A DNA stretch of 14,118 nt. It comes from DAOVQB01 sp023128935 (GTDB lineage: Bacteria; Eisenbacteria; RBG-16-71-46; CAIMUX01; WJJG01). Of the stretch, positions 7,660-13,874 are shown one piece after another. The translations under genes and the position numbers were made by a program. Location: the NCBI GenBank assembly GCA_030628905.1, contig DAOVQB010000113.1:1-14118 (forward strand). Direction: 5' to 3'. The notes under the pieces were generated by a model. The model searched no databases and was not told the origin of the DNA. It saw nothing but the letters and a program-made list of their open reading frames with translations. Each line of letters starts with the position of its first letter. The stretch's first letter is position 1.

Positions 7660-7690
7660 CGGCTCCCATCTTTTCCGCAACCGGGAGCCG
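7660..7690 (+). terminator. Hairpin after the HDOD pair
   Basis: CGGCTCCC (7660-7667) pairs perfectly with GGGAGCCG (7683-7690) around a 15-base loop, starting 12 bases after the HDOD stop codon. On the plus strand it is followed by caaaac rather than U residues, and on the minus strand by a short T run. It probably separates the HDOD transcript from the stress operon. Confidence 0.5.
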
Positions 7691-7893
7691 CAAAACTGCA
7701 TTCATCTATTCCCTTCTAATGGTATTCTGCGTAGTTGTCCCCAGAGGACCGGGTGCAGCTGCAGAGGGAATGGTCGTAGGCGCACGTACATTGAAGGCGT
7801 AGCCCAGGATCTGGCGGCACATACTGGATAGAAAAGCGTAGCATAGCATCCGACCGGGCCAAAGACTCGCGAGACAGGAAGGAGGACAAGGTG
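7691..7893 (+). promoter_or_regulatory. Upstream region of the oxidative-stress operon with a 10-bp palindrome
   Basis: A weak promoter candidate is TTCATC (7701-7706), 16 bases, TATTCT (7723-7728); the -35 match is poor. The perfect palindrome TGCAGCTGCA lies at 7754-7763, downstream of that -10, where an operator could sit. I see no Fur or PerR box of the known consensus. The region ends with AAGGAGG at 7879-7885, the binding site of the rubrerythrin gene. Confidence 0.3.
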
Positions 7894-8466
7894 ATGTCCA
7901 TCAAAGGAACGCAGACTGAGAAGAATCTCCTGACCGCATTCGCTGGAGAATCGCAAGCGCGCAACCGCTACACCTACTTCGCCAGTCAGGCGCGAAAGGA
8001 AGGGTTCGTTCAGATCGCTGACATCTTCGCGGAGACGGCAGACCACGAACGTGAACATGCCAAGCGGTTCTTCAAGTTCCTCGAGGGGGGAGAAGTCGAG
8101 GTACAGGCCCGCTTCCCCGCTGGGGTGATCTCTTCGACCGCGGAGAACTTGCGGGCAGCCGCCGCCGGTGAGAACTACGAGTGGACAGAGATGTACCCGG
8201 AGTTCGCCCAGGTGGCCCGCAAGGAGGGCTTCGAGGCGATCGCCAGCGTCTTCGAATCGATTGTCGCAGCGGAGAGACAGCATGAGAAGCGCTATCTCGG
8301 GCTTCTTGAGAACGTCGAGGGCAGCACGGTCTTCAAGAAAGACAAACCGGTGGTCTGGCGCTGTCGGAACTGCGGCTACCTCCACGAGGGAACCGAGGCG
8401 CCCGGCACCTGCCCGGCCTGTGCGCATCCACAGGCTCATTTTGAACTGCTGGCGGAGAATTGGTAG
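7894..8466 (+). CDS. rbr: Rubrerythrin (diiron plus rubredoxin-like domain)
   Basis: Cytoplasmic NADH-linked peroxidase of anaerobes: reduces hydrogen peroxide to water with electrons from rubredoxin. The sequence closely follows the classic 191-residue Desulfovibrio-type protein. Counting from this start, the diiron ligands are E19 (AFAGESQ), E52 and H55 (HEREH), E93 and E96 (GENYE) and E127 and H130 (ERQH). The C-terminal rubredoxin-like [Fe(SCys)4] site is C157-x-x-C160 and C173-x-x-C176, followed by HPQAHFELL. All ligands are present. ATG at 7894 is chosen, 8 bases from AAGGAGG; the codon just before it is GTG at 7891 and is an equally possible start that would give 191 residues. First gene of a four-gene stress operon. 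Confidence 0.96.
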   Translation: MSIKGTQTEKNLLTAFAGESQARNRYTYFASQARKEGFVQIADIFAETADHEREHAKRFFKFLEGGEVEVQARFPAGVISSTAENLRAAAAGENYEWTEMYPEFAQVARKEGFEAIASVFESIVAAERQHEKRYLGLLENVEGSTVFKKDKPVVWRCRNCGYLHEGTEAPGTCPACAHPQAHFELLAENW

Positions 8467-8509
8467 ACGCAGGAAAGTCACCAAGGCATGCCCTTAAGGC
8501 AGGAACTGA

Positions 8510-8524
8510 GGGGTCCCGGACCCC
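8510..8524 (+). repeat. 15-base near-perfect hairpin before the desulfoferrodoxin start
   Basis: GGGGTCC (8510-8516), one C, GGACCCC (8518-8524). It ends directly before the ribosome binding region (GGAGGAGGA, 8525-8533) of the next gene, so as RNA it could protect the downstream message, tune translation, or be a protein-binding site as DNA. It is not a terminator: no U run follows. Confidence 0.55.
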
Positions 8525-8537
8525 GGAGGAGGAAACA

Positions 8538-8912
8538 ATGGCCGAGAGACTGGAACTATACAAGTGTGAGATATGTGGGAACATCGTAGAGGTTCTCCAC
8601 GGCGGACCCGGAACACTCGTGTGCTGCGGGGAGCCGATGAGGCTCCTGAAGGAGGGAGAAGTCGACGCGGCCACCGAGAAGCACGTGCCGGTGATCGAGA
8701 AGGCTGACGGCGTCGTCACCATCAAGGTCGGGGAGGTAGCCCACCCGATGGAGGAGAAGCATCACATCGAGTGGATCGAGTTGCTGGCAGATGGTGGCGT
8801 TTACCGGAAGTACCTCAACCCAGGCGACAAGCCCGAGGCAGTCTTCAAGGTAGAGGCCGCGGATATCTCGGCCCGGGAATTCTGCAACCTTCACGGCCTC
8901 TGGAAAGGATAA
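8538..8912 (+). CDS. dfx: Desulfoferrodoxin (2Fe superoxide reductase)
   Basis: 124 residues, the usual length of the two-domain enzyme, which reduces superoxide to hydrogen peroxide without making oxygen. The N-terminal desulforedoxin centre has C10, C13, C29 and C30 (KCEICGN and VCCGEP). The catalytic iron site has H49 (EKHVP, with E47 and K48 next to it), H69 (AHPM), H75 (EKHH), C116 and H119 (FCNLHG). All known ligands are present. The ATG at 8538 is preferred over longer in-frame starts from 8460 because family proteins begin here and GGAGGAGGA lies just upstream. It sits between rubrerythrin and rubredoxin; peroxide made here is the substrate of rubrerythrin, and rubredoxin is the usual electron donor of both. 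Confidence 0.96.
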   Translation: MAERLELYKCEICGNIVEVLHGGPGTLVCCGEPMRLLKEGEVDAATEKHVPVIEKADGVVTIKVGEVAHPMEEKHHIEWIELLADGGVYRKYLNPGDKPEAVFKVEAADISAREFCNLHGLWKG

Positions 8913-8941
8913 CCGCCCGCGTTGGGTGGAGGAGGGGTATG

Positions 8942-9103
8942 ATGCAGAAGTACGAGTGTGAGGCGTGTGGATACATCTATGACCCAAAGGCAGGTGATCC
9001 CGATTCGGGGATTGCGCCCGGAACCGCGTTTGAAGACATCCCGGACGACTGGGTATGCCCCCTCTGTGGTGTCGGCAAGGACATGTTCAAGCCGGTCGAC
9101 TGA
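8942..9103 (+). CDS. Rubredoxin
   Basis: A 53-residue one-iron electron carrier. Motifs C6-x-x-C9-G-Y-x-Y-D-P and C39-P-x-C42-G are complete, as are the usual GTAFEDIPDDW aromatic core and the GDPDSGIAPG loop. ATG at 8942 gives the normal family N-terminus (M-x-K-Y-x-C); the ATG just before it at 8939 would add one Met. GGAGGAGG (8928-8935) is the binding site. It lies 29 bases after desulfoferrodoxin, fitting its role as donor to that enzyme and rubrerythrin. Its last codons (FKPVD, stop) are the first unit of the 43-bp tandem array that follows. Confidence 0.96.
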   Translation: MQKYECEACGYIYDPKAGDPDSGIAPGTAFEDIPDDWVCPLCGVGKDMFKPVD

Positions 9104-9202
9104 TGGCTGTCGTGTAGGCACGAACGTGTTCAAGCCGGTCGACTGATGGCTGTCGTGTCGGCACGAACGTGCTCAAGCCAGTTGACTGATAGGCGTTGGT
9201 TT
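9074..9202 (+). repeat. 43-bp tandem repeat of the rubredoxin gene 3' end (three units)
   Basis: Units start at 9074, 9117 and 9160. Each holds the codons for FKPVD (LKPVD in unit 3), a TGA stop, and, in units 1 and 2, tggctgtcgtgt. Unit 1 is inside rubredoxin (GKDM before FKPVD), whereas units 2 and 3 share a changed segment (ggcacgaacgtg, reading GTNV). In unit 3 two codons are altered silently (ccg to cca, gtc to gtt). Across each unit junction TCGTG-TNGG-CACGA can form a small hairpin, and CACGAACGTG can form a competing one. The third unit decays after about 9190. The period is 1 modulo 3, so the tail occurs in all three frames. Confidence 0.9.
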
Positions 9203-9219
9203 GCCTGCGGATACAGGCA
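9202..9219 (+). repeat. Hairpin before the ferritin-like gene
   Basis: TGCCTG (9202-9207) pairs perfectly with CAGGCA (9214-9219) around a CGGATA loop, 24 bases before the start codon and 12 bases before the binding site AGGAGG (9232-9237). A candidate processing or stability element within the operon. Confidence 0.4.
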
Positions 9220-9242
9220 GGTACGCGAGGCAGGAGGAGCCG

Positions 9243-9701
9243 ATGATGCAAGGCGATACAGTTGAGGACATCCTCGATTTTGCCATCGAGCGAGAGCAGG
9301 AAGCAGCGGACTTCTACACGGATCTCGTGGCGCAGGCGAAGGCGCCCGCCATGAAGGATGTCTTCCGGCAATTTTCCCTCGAGGAGCAGAGTCACAAAGA
9401 CAGGCTGAACAAGATCAAGGAAGGCAAGCAGATCAAGCCGATCCGAGGTCGACAGGTCCTGGATCTCAAGATCGCCGACTATGTCGTGGCGGAGGAGCCG
9501 GGGCCCGACATCAACTACCAGTCGGCACTGATCCTGGCGATGAAGAAGGAGAAGGCAGCATTCAGGCTGTACACGGCGCTCGCCTCCCAGGTCGAAGATC
9601 CGGAACTCAAAAAACTGTTGTTCGAACTGGCCCAGGAAGAAGCGAAACACAAGCTGCGCTTTGAAGTTGAGTACGACGAGTATATCCTGAAGGAAAACTG
9701 A
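9243..9701 (+). CDS. Ferritin-like diiron protein (rubrerythrin family without rubredoxin domain)
   Basis: 152 residues forming one four-helix diiron bundle. Motifs, counted from this start: E18-x-x-A in EREQEAADFY, E48-x-x-H51 in LEEQSHKDRL, E103 in MKKEKAAFRLY and E133-x-x-H136 in AQEEAKHKLRFE. The DLKIADY linker between the helix pairs is characteristic of this stand-alone group (COG1633-type). It has no C-terminal cysteines, so it cannot carry its own rubredoxin centre. The likely role is peroxide reduction or iron handling, not proven. ATG at 9243 is 5 bases from AGGAGG; the next codon is also ATG (9246, 8 bases) and is an equal alternative. Last gene of the stress group. Confidence 0.9.
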   Translation: MMQGDTVEDILDFAIEREQEAADFYTDLVAQAKAPAMKDVFRQFSLEEQSHKDRLNKIKEGKQIKPIRGRQVLDLKIADYVVAEEPGPDINYQSALILAMKKEKAAFRLYTALASQVEDPELKKLLFELAQEEAKHKLRFEVEYDEYILKEN

Positions 9702-9747
9702 TCTCCGAATGCATAAAGGCCCGCGGCAATAGAGGGAGAACCGCATT

Positions 9748-10449
9748 ATGAGCTTGGTTGTCTCGGAAGATCTCACCAAGACCTACCGGGCGGGTGACGT
9801 CGAGGTCGAGGCCCTCAAGGGCCTGAGCTTTGAAGTCGAACCGGCCAGCTTCGTGTCGTTCGTTGGCCCGTCGGGGAGCGGCAAGACGACCCTTCTAAAT
9901 CTTGTCGGGTGTCTCGACAAGCCGACTTCCGGACAGTTGAGGGTCGCCGGGAGGGAGGTCGCCTCCCTGGGTCGCGCCGATGGGGCAACCTTCCGGGGGA
10001 AGAACATCGGCTTCATCTTCCAAGACTTCAACCTCATTCCGATTCTCACCGTTGCTGAGAACGTGGAGTATCCCCTGCTCATGGTCGCACGCTGCGGCGC
10101 GCACGAACGGCGAGAGCGGGTCGGGACCCTTCTAGATGCGGTGGGAATGGCTGACCAGAGCAAGAAATTCCCCGCCCAGATTTCCGGCGGCCGGAAACAG
10201 CGCGTGGCCGTGGCCCGCGCCTTGGTCGGTAACCCCAAACTGGTCCTCGCCGACGAGCCCACGGCAAATCTGGATCATGATACCGCCTTCATGGTCATCA
10301 ACCTCATGAAGTCCTTGAAGGAAGAGCGCCAGACAACATTCCTCTTCTCGACCCATGACCCCAAGATCGTGGGCGAGGCGGAGATCGTATACACTATTGA
10401 GGATGGTCTCATTGCAGGCCTGGAGGACAGGAGGACCGGTCATGCATAG
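9748..10449 (+). CDS. ABC transporter ATP-binding protein, LolD/MacB type
   Basis: 233 residues, a stand-alone nucleotide-binding subunit for an FtsX-fold permease. Walker A is G40-PSGSGKTT-48, the Q-loop glutamine is Q92 (FIFQDFNL), Walker B is LVLADEPT (D169-E170), the D-loop is ANLD and the H-loop is H203 (STHD). The signature reads ISGGRKQR (145-152) rather than the common LSGGQQQR; SGG is kept. The VEYPL region after the Q-loop is typical of the LolD/MacB subgroup. GAGGGAG (9732-9738) lies 9 bases before ATG. Its last 8 bases overlap the permease gene, so the two are translationally coupled. It lies 46 bases after the ferritin-like gene and might be read through from the stress operon. 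Confidence 0.93.
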   Translation: MSLVVSEDLTKTYRAGDVEVEALKGLSFEVEPASFVSFVGPSGSGKTTLLNLVGCLDKPTSGQLRVAGREVASLGRADGATFRGKNIGFIFQDFNLIPILTVAENVEYPLLMVARCGAHERRERVGTLLDAVGMADQSKKFPAQISGGRKQRVAVARALVGNPKLVLADEPTANLDHDTAFMVINLMKSLKEERQTTFLFSTHDPKIVGEAEIVYTIEDGLIAGLEDRRTGHA

Positions 10450-11689
10450 CATCGCCCAAATAGCCCTGCGCAACCTCCTGCGGTACAAGCGGCGCACGCT
10501 GCTCACTTCCCTACTGATCACAATCGGCGTCCTGGCCGTGCTCCTCTTCTCCTCCATCACCGGTGCCTTCAAGTCATTGATGATCGGTCAGATCACAGAC
10601 TCCATGCTGGGGCACTTGCAGGTTCACAAGCGCGGCTATGTGGCCTCCATCGACAATCTGCCCCTCCACATGAACCTGGGCCCCCAGGACATGGAGGCAA
10701 TCGAGAAGACCCTGAACTCCCTCCCCGAAGTCGAAGCCTATTCCGCGCGCATCAAGTTTGGCGGTATGTTCAGCAATTTCGAGGAGACGACCAACATACG
10801 CCTGAACGGGGTAGACCCGGCGCGGGAGATCCTCGCGGCACCTCTCCTGCCGACGCGCATGCTCCAGGGAGACATAGGAGACACATTGCTCAGGGCGGGG
10901 GAGATTCTGGTGCCGGAGCTGCTGGCCAAAGGCATGCAGGTGAAATTGGGGGATACGGTGGTCATCGTGGCCACCAACCAAGACGGCTCCGTCAATGCAA
11001 AGACCTTCACCGTCCGCGGTATCCTGGAGGGGATCTCCGGACCCGGCGGGCGTGACGGCTACATTCACATCCAGGACGCGCAGGAAATCCTCCGTATCAA
11101 GAAGAATGAGGCGAATGAATACGCTGTCCGGCTGAAGAACGCCGAGGCCCTGGAGAGGGTGGAGGCGGCGCTCGCGGAGGCACTCGGCGGTGAGCTCAGC
11201 AAGCAGGGAGCACCGAAATACGAGTTCCACACATGGGAAAAGCTCTCTCCCTTTTACAATATCGCCAGAATGATCGATGTCATGACTGTCTTCATCAAGC
11301 TGATGCTGGTCGCCATCGTGCTGGTGAGCGTGATGAATGTCATGATCATGGCGGTCTTCGAGCGTATAAAGGAAATCGGGACCATTGCCGCCATCGGCAC
11401 CCGGCCCAGGCAAATCCTCTCTCTCTTTCTGGTCGAGGGGCTCAGCCTGGGCATTGTGGGCTCAGCCATCGGCACCTTGCTTTCACTGGCGGCCATTGTG
11501 GTTCTCAAGATATACCCGATCTCTTACGATTTCGGCCGCCAGAAAGGCCTATTGCTCTCTCCGACGCTGGATCCGGGGGAGATCATAGCGGTATCTCTAC
11601 TCGTGGTCCTGATATCGGTGCTCGCCAGTCTGCAACCGGCGTACAAGGCCTCACGGATGGAACCGGTCACCGCGATGAGGCAGATCTGA
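10442..11689 (+). CDS. ABC transporter permease, FtsX/LolC-LolE/MacB fold
   Basis: 415-residue inner-membrane permease. Topology is the MacB type: one N-terminal transmembrane segment (residues about 19-41), a large periplasmic domain (about 45-275), then three segments (about 281-305, 329-356, 380-397). The cytoplasmic coupling helix ERIKEIGTIAAIGTRPRQI and the terminal SRMEPVTAMRQI are hallmarks of the family. ATG at 10442 is preferred over upstream starts because AGGAGG (10429-10434) lies 7 bases before it and the protein then begins with the family's usual IALRNLLRYKRRTLLT. Such permeases do not pump through the membrane; they extract or drive substrates at the periplasmic face. The neighbouring LolA-like gene points to lipid or lipoprotein release. 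Confidence 0.92.
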   Translation: MHSIAQIALRNLLRYKRRTLLTSLLITIGVLAVLLFSSITGAFKSLMIGQITDSMLGHLQVHKRGYVASIDNLPLHMNLGPQDMEAIEKTLNSLPEVEAYSARIKFGGMFSNFEETTNIRLNGVDPAREILAAPLLPTRMLQGDIGDTLLRAGEILVPELLAKGMQVKLGDTVVIVATNQDGSVNAKTFTVRGILEGISGPGGRDGYIHIQDAQEILRIKKNEANEYAVRLKNAEALERVEAALAEALGGELSKQGAPKYEFHTWEKLSPFYNIARMIDVMTVFIKLMLVAIVLVSVMNVMIMAVFERIKEIGTIAAIGTRPRQILSLFLVEGLSLGIVGSAIGTLLSLAAIVVLKIYPISYDFGRQKGLLLSPTLDPGEIIAVSLLVVLISVLASLQPAYKASRMEPVTAMRQI

Positions 11690-11758
11690 GGGCATAGAGA
11701 TCGACGAACTCGACTCATCTCGTTCAGAGGTGACAAACCCAGAAGGATGATTAGGAAA

Positions 11759-12499
11759 ATGAAGCAGCGTACCATTGCGATTGCGGCGGCAGCATTCCTT
11801 TGCGGATTTGCACCGCTGATCCACGCCCTTGACGGGGAGGAGATCCTGCGTCAGGTGGATCGCAACCTCAATCCGGACTCGTATGAAATGTACCGCAAGC
11901 TCATCAATGTGGAGCCTGACGGCAGCAAGAAGGAATTCGTGCTCTACACCATAAAGAAGGGGCAGGACCGCATGGCGGCCCTCTTTCTGTCCCCGGCCAG
12001 CGAGAAGGGGAGAAGCACGCTGCGGCTCGAGGACAACATGTGGCTCTACTTGCCGAGCGTCGGCAAGCCACTGCGCATCACCAGTCTGCAGTCCATCGTC
12101 GGGGGGGTGTTCAATAACTCCGACATCCTGCGCCTCGACTACTCCGCTGAATACACCGTCGAATCGTCGCGGGAGGAGGAGGGCACCTATTTCCTGGACC
12201 TCAAGGCACGATCGGGATCGGTGGCCTATGACCACATCGAGATGGTGATCGACAAGCAGAGCGTCATCCCCACAGAGATTAGGTGCTACGCTTCCACAGG
12301 AATTCTCATCAAGACCCTGCGCTATAGTAAAACCAAGGATTTTGGGGGAGGGATCGTCCGGCCCAGCGTCCTCGAGACAGACAGCCCTCTTCAGAAGGGA
12401 TACCGCTCGGTCATACTCTTCGCTGAGATCAAGGCCAGGGAATTCAGCGACGAGGTATTCACCTTGAGCTTCTTGCCGAAGGTGGGAGAGCTACGGTGA
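11759..12499 (+). CDS. LolA-like periplasmic protein (outer membrane lipoprotein-sorting family)
   Basis: 246 residues with a Sec signal peptide (KQR, hydrophobic core, cleavage near IHA-LD at residue 23). There is no lipobox (AFLC lacks a small residue before Cys), so it should be soluble in the periplasm. The mature part fits the LolA-like half-barrel family: DGEEILRQVDRN, repeated beta strands, then NMWLYLPSVGKPLRI (93-107) and SDILRLDY (121-128), the positions where the family has its ylPs and GSDfsyeDl motifs. It would carry a hydrophobic substrate from the permease to the outer membrane. ATG at 11759 is chosen because it gives the better signal peptide start; an in-frame ATG at 11747 lacks a spaced binding site. 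It overlaps the next gene by 4 bases (GTGA). Confidence 0.82.
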   Translation: MKQRTIAIAAAAFLCGFAPLIHALDGEEILRQVDRNLNPDSYEMYRKLINVEPDGSKKEFVLYTIKKGQDRMAALFLSPASEKGRSTLRLEDNMWLYLPSVGKPLRITSLQSIVGGVFNNSDILRLDYSAEYTVESSREEEGTYFLDLKARSGSVAYDHIEMVIDKQSVIPTEIRCYASTGILIKTLRYSKTKDFGGGIVRPSVLETDSPLQKGYRSVILFAEIKAREFSDEVFTLSFLPKVGELR

Positions 12500-13815
12500 T
12501 CCTCCAGCAAAGGGCCGCCGCCCGGGCAGTGACCGCAGCGGGCTTAGCACTATTCCTCATGAGCGATCGGCCCGTCCAGGCCCAGGAGATGGAGCTACCG
12601 TCGGAGCCTGAGGAGTTCTCCTTCGATGTCGGCGAGTTCGACAAATCCCCGTGGTCCCTTGACGGGTATGTCCAGGGGGATCTGTCATACTCCCGGCTCA
12701 ACCGTGACGCCGCTTCGTACCGGCTCGATTTCATAGGAAAGGACAGGGACCGCTACCGGCTTCAGAGCGGAATGGATATCCACGCAGGCCTGACCTATCA
12801 GCAAGGCCCCTTGAGGGCGTATGGCCTCGGGAGGCTCGAGGGACGCTACGATGGAAAGGAGTGGGGTGACGATCTCCTCCTGTACGAAGGCAACCTCTCC
12901 CTGCAGGCCGGATCCAACGCCTACTTCACGCTGGGCAAGACACTCCTTCGCTGGGGAAAGGGCTACGCATGGAACCCGACTAACTTCGCCGGCCGGAACA
13001 GGAACCCCTCTGACCCCGACCTCGCCCTGGAGGGCTACTGGATGGGATTCACAGACATCGTGAAGAGCTTCTCCGGGCCCCTCAAGGCCCTTTCCCTGAT
13101 GGGCGTGATACTGCCTGTCTTTGGTGATGCGAATTCCGCCTTCGGAGAAGAAGACCACATCAATGTCGCCGGGAAACTCTACCTGCTGCTCTATGACACC
13201 GATATCGACTTCATGGCGCTGTCGGAGGGGAGCCGCTCCGCCCGCTACGGGCTTGCCACCTCCCGGAACGTCACCAGCAGTTTCGAGATCCATGGGGAGC
13301 TGGCGCTGATCACCGACTCGCGGAAGACAGTGCTTGCCCCCGCTGGAACGGTCACGACGGAAACGAATGACGCCTGGAATTGCCTGGCGGGAATCCGCTA
13401 CCTGGCTCCCACCGAGACCACCTTCATCCTCGAGTTCTATCGCCATGGAGAAGGCTACAGCGAAGACCAGGCCAAGGATTACTTCGCCTTCACTGAGAGA
13501 GCAGAAGACGCTCAACTCACCGCCGCGGGCCCGACCCTTTCAGGCTACGAACAACCGAATTTCATGCAGAACTACTTTTATCTGAGAGTATCCCAGAAAG
13601 AGCCCTTCGGCTGGCTGTATGTAACACCCTCCCTGCTTACGATCTGTAACCTGGAGGACGGCTCATTTAACCTCATCCCGGAAATCACCTACACGGGAAC
13701 GGAGAACCTGGAACTGCGCTTGCGTTTCAACTACGTTGGCGGCGCTCATGGCACCGAATACGGCGAGAAGCTGAACGCATGGAGAACCGCGATACGTATG
13801 CGCTATTTCTTCTGA
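12496..13815 (+). CDS. Outer-membrane beta-barrel protein, partner of the LolA-like / ABC cassette
   Basis: 439 residues with a signal peptide (cleavage near VQA-QE at residue 29) and a C-terminal MRYFF, the aromatic end recognised by the barrel assembly machinery. Alternating hydrophobic/polar strands run from about residue 53 to the end. The stretch TLGKTLLRWGKGYAWNP (145-161) followed by NPSDPDLALEGYW resembles the WG motif region of DUF1302-type barrels, which in other bacteria accompany LolA-like (DUF1329) proteins and RND transporters. The GTG start overlaps the upstream stop (GTGA) and has GGGAGAG (12484-12490) 5 bases before it, so translation is coupled. Proposed role: outer-membrane end of the transport path; the substrate is unknown. 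Confidence 0.75.
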   Translation: MILQQRAAARAVTAAGLALFLMSDRPVQAQEMELPSEPEEFSFDVGEFDKSPWSLDGYVQGDLSYSRLNRDAASYRLDFIGKDRDRYRLQSGMDIHAGLTYQQGPLRAYGLGRLEGRYDGKEWGDDLLLYEGNLSLQAGSNAYFTLGKTLLRWGKGYAWNPTNFAGRNRNPSDPDLALEGYWMGFTDIVKSFSGPLKALSLMGVILPVFGDANSAFGEEDHINVAGKLYLLLYDTDIDFMALSEGSRSARYGLATSRNVTSSFEIHGELALITDSRKTVLAPAGTVTTETNDAWNCLAGIRYLAPTETTFILEFYRHGEGYSEDQAKDYFAFTERAEDAQLTAAGPTLSGYEQPNFMQNYFYLRVSQKEPFGWLYVTPSLLTICNLEDGSFNLIPEITYTGTENLELRLRFNYVGGAHGTEYGEKLNAWRTAIRMRYFF

Positions 13816-13826
13816 CAGCACTGCCC

Positions 13827-13852
13827 TTTCTGGATTGGCAGCGGTCCAGAAG
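13827..13852. terminator. Possible terminator between the barrel gene and the convergent hcp relic
   Basis: TTCTGGA (13828-13834) pairs perfectly with TCCAGAA (13845-13851). An overlapping alternative pairs CTGCC (13821-13825) with GGCAG (13837-13841). It lies 12 bases past the barrel stop and before the convergent relic. No U run is present. Confidence 0.3.
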
Positions 13853-13874
13853 ACGCCCCGTACATCGCTCGGTG

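Noticed and set aside
8771..8941. N-terminal extension of rubredoxin upstream of its normal start
   Set aside because: The open frame overlaps desulfoferrodoxin, and rubredoxins start at the equivalent of 8942, where a strong binding site is present.
10574..11413. 279-codon minus-strand frame opposite the permease gene
   Set aside because: Asp/His/Gln-rich translation typical of an antisense shadow; the plus strand carries a clear permease.
11795..11815. Cysteine in the LolA-like signal peptide as a lipobox
   Set aside because: The residue before Cys is Leu (AFLC), not Gly, Ala or Ser; a normal Sec cleavage site at IHA-LD fits better.
12685..13515. 276-codon minus-strand frame opposite the beta-barrel gene
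   Set aside because: Antisense shadow; the plus-strand frame has a signal peptide, strand pattern and aromatic C-terminus.
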